Position numbers and translations under genes: made by a program. A DNA stretch of 64,000 nt, from assembly GCF_014170375.1 (NCBI RefSeq), contig NZ_LZZW01000004.1:1-64000 (forward strand), in the 5' to 3' direction. This document shows positions 56,045 through 64,000 of the stretch, in pieces (the first letter of the stretch is position 1; each line of letters starts with the position of its first letter). The notes under the pieces were generated by a model, which was not told where the DNA came from, made no database searches, and worked only from the letters and a program-made list of their open reading frames with translations. Source of the DNA: Variovorax sp. UMC13 (lineage in GTDB: Bacteria > Pseudomonadota > Gammaproteobacteria > Burkholderiales > Burkholderiaceae_C).

Positions 56045-56941
56045 TCAGGTCTTGGTCTGGACCAGCTTGATCACGCTCGAGAAATCGAGCGCGCCGTGGC
56101 CGGCCAGGCTGTGCGCCGCGTAGAGGTTGCGCGCCAGGCCGCCCAGCGGCGTGGAGGCGCGCACCGCGGCCGCGTTCTCCTGCGCCAAGCCCAGGTCCTT
56201 GAGCATCAGGTCGGTGCCGAAACCGCCCGCGTAGTTCTTCGACGCGGGCGCGGTGTCCATCACGCCCGGCAGCGGGTTGTATTTCTCGAGCGCCCAGTTG
56301 CCGCCCGAACTGCGGCGCATGATTTCCGACAGCACCTTGGGGTCGAGCCCGTTCGCCACGCCGAGCGCGATGGCTTCCGAGGTGCCGATCATGAGGATGC
56401 CCAGCAGCATGTTGTTGCAGATCTTCGCGGTCTGGCCCGCACCGGCCGCGCCCGCGTGGAAGATGTTGGCGCCCATCTTCTCCAGCACCGGCCGCGCGCG
56501 TTCGAGGTCGGCCTCGCTGCCGCCGACCATGAAGGTCAGCGTGCCCGCGATGGCACCGCCCGTGCCGCCCGACACCGGCGCATCGATCACGGCCACGCCC
56601 CGCTTCGCCGCGGCTTCGGCCACCTTGCGCGACGTGGCGGCCGCGATGGTGCTGCTGTCGATCACCAGCGTGCCGGGCGCGATCTGCTCGAGGATGCCGG
56701 GCTGGCCATTGCTGCCCAGGTAGAGCCCTTCGACATGGGCGCTGGCGGGCAGCATGCTGACCACGACCTCGGCGCCTTCCAGCGTAGCGGCCGCCGAGGC
56801 GGCGATCGGCAGGCCGTCGGCCGCGAACTTGGCGCACGCGTCCTTCGACAGGTCGAAGGCGCTGAGCGTGTGGCCGGCCTTGTGCAGGTTCAGGGCCATC
56901 GGGCCGCCCATGTTGCCGAGGCCGATGAATGCGATCTTCAT
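56045..56941 (-). CDS. mmsB: 3-hydroxyisobutyrate dehydrogenase
   Basis: The 298-residue NAD-dependent dehydrogenase has the Rossmann start IAFIGLGNMGGPMALNLHKA. The family substrate motif is DAPVSGGTGGAIAGTLTFMV, and the catalytic Lys is in GAGQTAKICNNML. It oxidises 3-hydroxyisobutyrate to methylmalonate semialdehyde in valine breakdown. The other enzymes of that route are encoded directly upstream. It is the last gene of the operon, after the palindromic element at 56985-57088. Confidence 0.93.
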   Translation of the reverse strand: MKIAFIGLGNMGGPMALNLHKAGHTLSAFDLSKDACAKFAADGLPIAASAAATLEGAEVVVSMLPASAHVEGLYLGSNGQPGILEQIAPGTLVIDSSTIAAATSRKVAEAAAKRGVAVIDAPVSGGTGGAIAGTLTFMVGGSEADLERARPVLEKMGANIFHAGAAGAGQTAKICNNMLLGILMIGTSEAIALGVANGLDPKVLSEIMRRSSGGNWALEKYNPLPGVMDTAPASKNYAGGFGTDLMLKDLGLAQENAAAVRASTPLGGLARNLYAAHSLAGHGALDFSSVIKLVQTKT

Positions 56942-56984
56942 TGCTTGTCTCCAGGTTGTTTGAATGCGGATGCGGGGACGGGTA

Positions 56985-57088
56985 CCGGACGCAGAGGACG
57001 CGAAGGTTGCGCAGAAGGCGCAAAAGAATCCTTCAGAATTTTTTCCCTTCTGCGTCCTCTGCGAAAGCTCTGCGCCTTCTGCGTCCGG
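56985..57088. repeat. Imperfect long inverted repeat between mmsB and the hydrolase gene
   Basis: Arms start CCGGACGCAGAGGACGC (56985) and end, inverted, at GCGTCCGG (57081-57088). Both arms are built of returning GGACGCAGA and GCGCAGAAGG units, and the centre is an AT-rich patch near 57030-57045. The whole can fold into a stem of about 45 bp with mismatches. It looks like a dispersed palindromic intergenic element, and it also could act on the operon mRNA between the two genes. Confidence 0.65.
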
Positions 57089-57101
57089 CGGTCCGATTGG
57101 C

Positions 57102-58217
57102 TCAGGTCAGCCCGACCAGCTCCGGCGCCATCTCGCCGCGCACGCGCAGGTGGTCCTCGACGAAGGCCGGCGTGATCTCGGCCAGCGTGGCGGGGTTCCA
57201 CTTCGGGTTGCGGTCCTTGTCGACCAGCACCGCGCGGATGCCTTCGGCGAAATCGGCGTGGGCGCAGAAGCCCAGCGAGGCCCAGTACTCGAGCCGGAAC
57301 ACCTCGGCCAGCGACATGCGCGGCACGCGCTGCCACAGCGCCCACGACAGCGCGACCGAGCTCGGCGCGCCCTTGGCGTAGGTCTTCACGGCGGTCTGCA
57401 GCCACGGGTCGTCGCTCTGCAGCGCGCGCAGGCGCTGGTCGATGTCGAGCAGGTCCTCGCCGGCCAGCGTGGCGTTGATCAGGTCGTAGTGCTCGCGCAG
57501 CTTCGAGGCGGGCACCGTGGCGCCCTCGCCCGCCTGCGCCAGCAGCTTCGACATCAGCGCGCGGTCCGCCTCGGGCGTGCCCTTCCAGGCCGCGGTGGTG
57601 ATGGCTTCGAGCACCTGTGTCTTGGCTGCATGCGGCACCAGCACGTCGGCCAGGCCGGCGAAGATGGCGTCGGACGCATTGACCTGCGCGGCCGTGAACG
57701 CGAGGAACAGGCCGGTGCGGCCCGGCGCGCGGCGCAGGAACCAGCTGCCGCCCACGTCGGGGTACAGGCCGATGTTGACCTCGGGCATCGCGACGCGGCT
57801 GCCGTCGGTCACCACGCGGTGCGTGCAGCCTGCCATCAGGCCCACGCCGCCACCCATCACGATGCCGTGGCCCCAGCAGACCAGGGGCTTGGGGAAGGTG
57901 TGGATCAGGTGGTCGAGCTCGTATTCCTCGCCGAAGAAACGCTCGGCGTATTCGTTGCGCTCGGCCTTGCAGTCCAGCAGCGTCTGGTAGAGCTGGCGCA
58001 GATCGCCGCCCGCGCAGAAGGCCTTCTCGCCCGCCGCGTCCATCAGCACGCCGACGATCCCGGTGTCGGCGGCCCAGGCACGCAGCTGCGGCGTGAGCAG
58101 GCGCACCATGTCGACCGACAGCGCATTCAGCGAGGCGGGTGCGTTGAGCGTGGCGATGCCGAAGCGCTGGCCGTTGGCGGTCGGGATTTCCTTGAAGAGA
58201 ACAACTGGTTCGGTCAT
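57102..58217 (-). CDS. 3-hydroxyisobutyryl-CoA hydrolase-type enoyl-CoA hydratase
   Basis: The 371-residue protein is a crotonase-fold enzyme with the long C-terminal extension of 3-hydroxyisobutyryl-CoA hydrolases (ECH_2). The oxyanion segments are AFCAGGDLRQLYQ and GIVMGGGVGLMAGC, with the acidic pair in MPEVNIGLYPDVGGSWFL. It releases 3-hydroxyisobutyrate from its CoA ester in valine breakdown. It may also supply the preceding hydration step; no second hydratase gene is in the operon. Confidence 0.88.
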   Translation of the reverse strand: MTEPVVLFKEIPTANGQRFGIATLNAPASLNALSVDMVRLLTPQLRAWAADTGIVGVLMDAAGEKAFCAGGDLRQLYQTLLDCKAERNEYAERFFGEEYELDHLIHTFPKPLVCWGHGIVMGGGVGLMAGCTHRVVTDGSRVAMPEVNIGLYPDVGGSWFLRRAPGRTGLFLAFTAAQVNASDAIFAGLADVLVPHAAKTQVLEAITTAAWKGTPEADRALMSKLLAQAGEGATVPASKLREHYDLINATLAGEDLLDIDQRLRALQSDDPWLQTAVKTYAKGAPSSVALSWALWQRVPRMSLAEVFRLEYWASLGFCAHADFAEGIRAVLVDKDRNPKWNPATLAEITPAFVEDHLRVRGEMAPELVGLT

Positions 58218-58253
58218 TGGGATTTCTTTGAGAGGGAAGACAAGCGGTGATTC

Positions 58254-59408
58254 TTACCGGATGTCGGCATCGCCTTCGAGCAGCTTGCGCGCCACGATGA
58301 CCCGCATGATCTCGTTGGTGCCTTCGAGGATCTGGTGCACGCGCGTGTCGCGCACCAGGCGCTCCAATGGAAATTCGGCCAGGTAGCCGTAGCCGCCATG
58401 CAGCTGCAGCGCCTCGTTGCAGACGTTGAAGCCCGCATCGGTCGCGAAGCGCTTGGCCATCGCGCAGTAGGTGCTGGCGTCGGGGTGCGCGGCATCGAGC
58501 TTGCTCGCGGCCATGCGCACCATCTGGCGCGCCGCGACCAGTTCGGTCGCCATGTCGGCCAGCTTGAACTGCAGCGCCTGGAAGCTCGCGAGCGGCTTGC
58601 CGAACTGCTGGCGGTCGTGCAGGTAGCCGCGCGCCGCGTTCAGCGCGCCCTGGGCCGCGCCGACCGAGCAGGTCGCGATGTTGATGCGGCCGCCGTCGAG
58701 CCCCTTCATCGCGATGCGGAAGCCCTCGCCTTCGGCGCCCAGCAGGTGGTCGGCCGGCACGCGCACGTTGTCGAAGCTGATGGTGCGCGTGGGCTGGCTG
58801 TTCCAGCCCATCTTGTGCTCCTTCTTGCCGTAGCTCACGCCTGGCGCGTCGGCCGGCACCGCGAAGGCCGAGATGCCGCCCGCGCCACCGCCGCCGGTGC
58901 GCGCCATCAGCACCAGCACGTCGGTCGCGCCCGCGCCCGAGATGAAGGCCTTGCCGCCGTTGATGACGTAGTCGCCGCCCTGCAGCTCGGCGCGCGTCTT
59001 GAGCGAGCCCGCGTCCGAACCCGCGCCCGGTTCGGTCAGGCAGTACGAGGCCAGCTTGCGGCCGCTGGTCAGGTCTTCGCCCCAGGTCTTGCACACGGCC
59101 TCGGTGCCCCAGGTGCCGAGCATCCAGGTCGCCATGTTGTGGATGGTGATGAAGGCCGTGGTCGAGGGGTCGACCGCGGCCATCTCCTCGAACACCAGCG
59201 TGGCGTCGAGCCGCGGCAGCGCGAGCCCGCCCACGCGCTCGGGCGCGTAGAGGCCGCAGAAGCCCAGCTCGCCAGCCTTGGCGATGGCGTCTTTCGGGAA
59301 GAAGGACTCGGCATCCCAGCGCGCGGCGTGGGGTGCGAATTCGGCCGCGGCGAATGCGCGCGCGGTCTGGGCAAAGGCGTTCTGTTCTTCGGACAGTTCG
59401 AAATTCAT
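58254..59408 (-). CDS. Acyl-CoA dehydrogenase, probably isobutyryl-CoA
   Basis: The 384-residue flavoprotein has FAD-binding signatures YCLTEPGAGSDAGSLKT and the C-terminal catalytic Glu in ILEGTNEIMRVIVARKL. The order with mmsA, the hydrolase and mmsB makes isobutyryl-CoA the probable substrate. The start [10 protein letters not shown] at 59408 overlaps the stop of the LprI-like gene by 3 bp. Confidence 0.9.
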   Translation of the reverse strand: MNFELSEEQNAFAQTARAFAAAEFAPHAARWDAESFFPKDAIAKAGELGFCGLYAPERVGGLALPRLDATLVFEEMAAVDPSTTAFITIHNMATWMLGTWGTEAVCKTWGEDLTSGRKLASYCLTEPGAGSDAGSLKTRAELQGGDYVINGGKAFISGAGATDVLVLMARTGGGGAGGISAFAVPADAPGVSYGKKEHKMGWNSQPTRTISFDNVRVPADHLLGAEGEGFRIAMKGLDGGRINIATCSVGAAQGALNAARGYLHDRQQFGKPLASFQALQFKLADMATELVAARQMVRMAASKLDAAHPDASTYCAMAKRFATDAGFNVCNEALQLHGGYGYLAEFPLERLVRDTRVHQILEGTNEIMRVIVARKLLEGDADIR

Positions 59409-59797
59409 TGTTGACGACCCTTCCAGAGATCGAGTGCAGCGGTGCGTTCGCGGGTCGACTGTTCGAGGCAGGTGTAGAACTCGAGCGGCCAGATCGAGCC
59501 GCCTTCGCTGCCCTTCGAGGCGGTCTTGCACCCCGGGTCGCGGCCCTTGAGCCAGGCCCGCTGCTCGTTGCGCAGCGCGGTGCGCACCTGCGGCGACAGC
59601 GACTTCATCACCTCGCCGTAGCGGATGTTGAGCGCCACGTCGGCGGCGCGGTAGTCGCGCACCGCGCAGGCGTTCATCTGCAGCTGGTTGCCGTCGGGCC
59701 GGCAGTCCTGCGGGTTCGCGTCATCGGCCGCCTGCGCGCCCGCGGCGCACAGCAGCACGGCCGACGCGGCCACCGCAGCGCGAAGCGCGCCCCTCAC
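59405..59797 (-). CDS. LprI-like (DUF1311) periplasmic protein
   Basis: The 130-residue protein starts at GTG 59797, which overlaps the mmsA stop (GTGA). A signal peptide is followed by the lysozyme-inhibitor LprI-like pattern: [47 protein letters not shown] and [13 protein letters not shown]. Four or more Cys could form disulfides in the periplasm. It sits inside a cytoplasmic valine-degradation operon with overlaps on both sides, which is an unusual place. Confidence 0.85.
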   Translation of the reverse strand: MRGALRAAVAASAVLLCAAGAQAADDANPQDCRPDGNQLQMNACAVRDYRAADVALNIRYGEVMKSLSPQVRTALRNEQRAWLKGRDPGCKTASKGSEGGSIWPLEFYTCLEQSTRERTAALDLWKGRQQ

Positions 59798-61317
59798 TTG
59801 AGGCTGATCGTCGTGTTGACGCCCTGGCTCACGGTGCTGTCGTCGAACCAGCGCGCGGTCACGGTCTTGGTCTGCGTGTAGAACATGATGACCTGCTTGC
59901 CGTAAGGGCCCAGGTCGCCGAGCTTGGAGGCGCGCGAACCGGTGAAGGAGAACATCGGGACCGGCACCGGGATCGGCACGTTGATGCCGACCTGGCCCAC
60001 GTCGATGTCCTCCTGGAACTTGCGTGCCGCCGCACCCGACTGGGTGAAGATCGCGGTGCCGTTGCCGTTGGGGTTGCTGTTGATCAGCGCGATGGCCTCG
60101 TCGATGGTTTCGGCATCGGCGATGCACAGCACCGGGCCGAAGACTTCCTGGTCATAGATGGTCATGCCGGGCTTCACGCCGGTGAAGATGGTCGGGCCGA
60201 CGAAGTTGCCCTTCTCGTAGCCGGGCACGGTGGGCTTGCGGCCGTCGAGCACCAGCTGGGCGCCGTCGGCCTCGCCCCGTTCGATCAGGCTGTTGACGCG
60301 GTCGAAGGCGGCGCAGGACACCAGCGGGCCCACGTCCACGCCCTTCTCGGTGCCGGCGCCGATCTTCAGCGTCTTGGCCTTGGCGATGAGTTCGGGCACC
60401 CAGTTGCGCGCCTCGCCCACCAGCACCGCCACCGACACCGCCATGCAGCGCTGGCCCGCGGCGCCGAAGCTGGCACCGGCCAGGGCGTTGAGCGTCTGCT
60501 CCTTGTTGGCGTCGGGCATCACGATGGCGTGGTTCTTCGCGCCCATCATGCATTGGGCGCGCTTGCCGTTGAGCGTGGCGCGGTTGTAGACGTGCGTGCC
60601 GACCTTGGTCGAGCCGACGAAGCTGATCGCCTTGATGTCGGTGTGGTCGCAGATGCCGTTGACGATGGCCTCGCCGCCATGGATGACGTTGAGCACGCCG
60701 GGCGGAATGCCGGCTTCGAGCGCGAGTTCGCACAGGCGCATCGTGACCATCGGGTCCTGCTCGGAGGGCTTGAGCACGAAGGTGTTGCCGGTGACGATCG
60801 CCATCGGGAACATCCACAGCGGGATCATCGCGGGGAAGTTGAAGGGCGTGATGCCCGCGCACACGCCCAGCGGCTGCAGCAGCGTGTAGGTGTCGACACC
60901 GTTGGCCACGTTGTTGGCCAGCTCGCCCAGCTGCAGGTTGCCGATGTTCGAGGCGTGCTCCACCACTTCGAGGCCGCGGAACACGTCGCCCTCGGCGTCG
61001 GGCAGGGTCTTGCCCTGTTCGGCCGTGAGGATCGCGGCCAGCTCGCCCATGTTTTCACGGATCAGCTGCTGCAGCTTGAGGAAGATGCGGGCGCGCGCGC
61101 CGATGGGCGTCTTGCGCCAGGTCTTGAAAGCTTCCTTGGCCGAGGCCACGGCGGCATCGAGTTCGTCGGGCGTGGCGAAGGGCACGCGCGCCAGCACCTG
61201 CTGCGTCGCGGGGTTGACGATGTCGCGCCATTCGGTGGTCTTGGATTCGACCAGCTTGCCGCCGATCAGCAGCTTGACGGTGGCGACCTGGGTGGTCGGG
61301 GTGGTGGTGGCGTCCAT
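59794..61317 (-). CDS. mmsA: CoA-acylating methylmalonate-semialdehyde dehydrogenase
   Basis: The 507-residue aldehyde dehydrogenase has the catalytic Cys in [16 protein letters not shown], the family segment [20 protein letters not shown] and the glycine motif [16 protein letters not shown]. These match MmsA, which turns methylmalonate semialdehyde into propionyl-CoA with NAD and CoA. It is the first gene of the operon, divergent from the LysR gene. Confidence 0.93.
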   Translation of the reverse strand: MDATTTPTTQVATVKLLIGGKLVESKTTEWRDIVNPATQQVLARVPFATPDELDAAVASAKEAFKTWRKTPIGARARIFLKLQQLIRENMGELAAILTAEQGKTLPDAEGDVFRGLEVVEHASNIGNLQLGELANNVANGVDTYTLLQPLGVCAGITPFNFPAMIPLWMFPMAIVTGNTFVLKPSEQDPMVTMRLCELALEAGIPPGVLNVIHGGEAIVNGICDHTDIKAISFVGSTKVGTHVYNRATLNGKRAQCMMGAKNHAIVMPDANKEQTLNALAGASFGAAGQRCMAVSVAVLVGEARNWVPELIAKAKTLKIGAGTEKGVDVGPLVSCAAFDRVNSLIERGEADGAQLVLDGRKPTVPGYEKGNFVGPTIFTGVKPGMTIYDQEVFGPVLCIADAETIDEAIALINSNPNGNGTAIFTQSGAAARKFQEDIDVGQVGINVPIPVPVPMFSFTGSRASKLGDLGPYGKQVIMFYTQTKTVTARWFDDSTVSQGVNTTISLK

Positions 61318-61373
61318 GGTGTTGTCTCCGGGTGAATGCGTAGGTTGCAGCCGGCCATCCTAGCTTTGCACTT

Positions 61374-61385
61374 TTGCAATGGCAA
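61374..61385. promoter_or_regulatory. Dyad in the mmsA/LysR divergent promoter
   Basis: TTGC-AATG-GCAA lies about midway in the 107-bp space, with another TTTGCA just left of it. The block around it (61366-61415) is AT-rich compared with surrounding coding sequence. It is a plausible binding site for the LysR protein encoded at 61425. Confidence 0.45.
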
Positions 61386-61424
61386 TAGACAAATATGCAC
61401 TCGCCATCTGCATAATCGCAACGC

Positions 61425-62307
61425 ATGGACTGGGACAACCTGCGCTTCTTTCTCGAACTCGCGCGCTCGGGCACGCTGCAGAGCGCGGCCCGCCGGCTGG
61501 CGGTCGACCACACCACCGTCGCGCGGCGCATCCAGGCGCTGGAGAAGCAGGTCGGCTCGCCGCTGTTCTCGCGCGAGGCCGGCGGCCACCGGCTCACCGA
61601 GGCCGGCCGCCGGCTGCAGCCGCAGGTCGAGGCGATGGAGGGCGCGTTCCGCACCGTCGAACGCGCGGCGCCGGCCTCGCACGAGGGGCTGTCGGGGGTG
61701 GTGCGGGTCGGCGTCACCGAGGGCTTCGGCACCGTGGTGCTGGCGCCGCAGCTCGCGGGCTTCGCGCGCCAGCATCCGCGGCTGGTGATCGACCTGCTGG
61801 CCATGCCGCGGGTGGTGCACCTGTCGCGGCGCGAGGCCGACATCGTGATCTCGCTCGAGCGCCCGGCGCGCGGCCCGGTGGTGGTGAGCAAGCTCACCGA
61901 CTACACGCTGCGGCTCTACGCCGCGAAGGCCTATCTGGCGCAGCACGGCCCGATCCGGACGCGCGAAGACCTGCAGGGCCACAGCTTCATCGGCTATGTC
62001 GACGACCTGCTGTTCAGCAAGGAGCTGCAGTACCTCGACGAGCTGCACAAGCCCGATGCCTTCGCGCTGCGCAGCACCAGCATCCTGGCGCAGCATGCAG
62101 CGACCACGGCGGGCCACGGCATCGCGGTGCTGCCGGCCTTCGTCGCCGAGCGCGACGCGTCGCTCAAGCCGGTGCTGCCGGCGCTGGCGCATTTCACGCG
62201 CACCTTCTGGATGTCGATGCCGGCCGAGACCAAGCACCTGGCGCGGATGCAGGCGGTGTGGAACTTCCTGCGCGAGACGGTCGAGACCCAGCGCGCCGTG
62301 CTGCAGC

Positions 62308-62324
<17 letters not shown>
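61425..62324 (+). CDS. LysR-family regulator of the valine operon
   Basis: The 299-residue LysR protein has the winged helix MDWDNLRFFLELARSGTLQS, then AVDHTTVARRIQALEKQVGS. The MDWDNLRFFLE opening is typical of LysR genes next to mmsA in betaproteobacteria. It is divergent from mmsA with 107 bp between and probably controls it. The 3' end overlaps the sigma-54 activator gene by 17 bp on the other strand. Confidence 0.92.
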
Positions 62325-63666
<1,342 letters not shown>

Positions 63667-63673
63667 GGCCGCA

Positions 63674-64000
63674 CTAGAAGGAGAAGGGAATGCGTGCGGT
63701 GAGCGTGAGGTCGGGGGTGTCGCGTGTCAGACCGGCCCCGACCGAAATGTTCACCGTCCGCTTCGGGTCGTAGCGGTAGGAGTAGCCCAGCATCAGCGTG
63801 GCCAGCTGCGTGCGCACCGAGCCCGGCACCGGCACGCCGTTCTGCTTGACGCGGCCCACCGAATTCAGGTCGACGCCGATGCTGAACGAGGACTTGTCGT
63901 TGAGCGCCAGGCCCATGCCGAAGTTCATGCCGATGATGTCGCCGGCCCGGAAGTCGCCCAGGAACTCGCGCTGGCCGCCGAGCACTTCGCGGCTCACGTT
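63674..64000 (-). CDS. C-terminal part of an outer-membrane beta-barrel protein (cut by window end)
   Basis: The last 108 codons of a gene that begins beyond the right edge. Amphipathic strands of alternating residues (GMNFGMGLALNDKSSFSIGV, VRTQLATLMLGYSYRYD, TVNISVGAGLTRDTPDLTLT) and the final Phe are typical of outer-membrane barrels. The family could be of the OmpA-like or transport-channel type used with secretion systems; it cannot be fixed from this fragment. It ends 7 bp before the sigma-54 activator gene. Confidence 0.78.
   Translation of the reverse strand, partial: NVSREVLGGQREFLGDFRAGDIIGMNFGMGLALNDKSSFSIGVDLNSVGRVKQNGVPVPGSVRTQLATLMLGYSYRYDPKRTVNISVGAGLTRDTPDLTLTARIPFSF

Overview
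The window is a GC-rich chromosomal segment. Its gene content points to a betaproteobacterium of the Comamonadaceae, and Variovorax or a close relative is the best guess. The evidence is Bug/Tct-type tripartite transporter parts, several LysR regulators next to catabolic operons, a Bug-type receptor beside a sulfatase, and two FecI/FecR/TonB-receptor cassettes. The organism is an inference, because no rRNA or marker gene is present. I see no tRNA, rRNA, CRISPR array, transposase or phage gene.

Layout. 1-952: the end of a nucleoside-type ABC permease pair. 966-12505: a catabolic island with a LysR gene in the middle. Leftward run a substrate-binding protein, ATPase, two permeases, a DHDPS-fold protein and an amidohydrolase. 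Rightward run a hydantoinase, an M20 carbamoylase, a flavin reductase, a hydantoin-type racemase and a hydratase. Both arms start from near-identical 43-bp promoter modules. 12583-23504: a heme-uptake locus with a Fur-like box, FecI-type sigma, FecR, HasR-like receptor, two secreted GloVer-repeat/Ig-like proteins with GlyGly-CTERM-like tails, heme oxygenase, a GspN-like protein, a YbaN-family protein and a rhombosortase. 23510-31334: M20 peptidase, MFS transporter, two tiny genes and the large helicase Lhr. 31551-39721: a degenerate histidine-kinase-like protein, a GFA protein, TctAB and an orphan TctB-like protein, an Rrf2 regulator, a two-component system, an RHH protein and a DJ-1/PfpI protein. 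39898-43226: a 5'-nucleotidase lipoprotein, then a TetR gene and a divergent ferritin-like metal hydrolase with paired operators between them. 43240-47428: a second Fur box/FecI/FecR/siderophore-receptor cassette. 47449-51254: MarR, Bug receptor, sulfatase, VapBC. 51267-56012: ECF sigma/RskA pair, DUF3455 lipoprotein, ferritin-like protein, ZIP transporter and a small secreted protein. 56045-62324: valine (methylmalonate-semialdehyde) catabolic operon with a divergent LysR gene. 62308-64000: a sigma-54 activator and the end of an outer-membrane beta-barrel gene.

The strongest candidate for an undescribed system is the heme locus. Its makeup suggests that two surface or secreted beta-propeller-like proteins are exported, trimmed at GlyGly-CTERM tails by the locus-encoded rhombosortase, and pass heme or hemoprotein to the HasR-like receptor. 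The receptor's N-terminal signalling domain would report to FecR and the sigma factor, and heme oxygenase would release the iron. The catabolic island at 966-12505 is a second candidate: it looks like a complete route for taking up and opening a cyclic amide or ureide whose identity cannot be read from the sequence.
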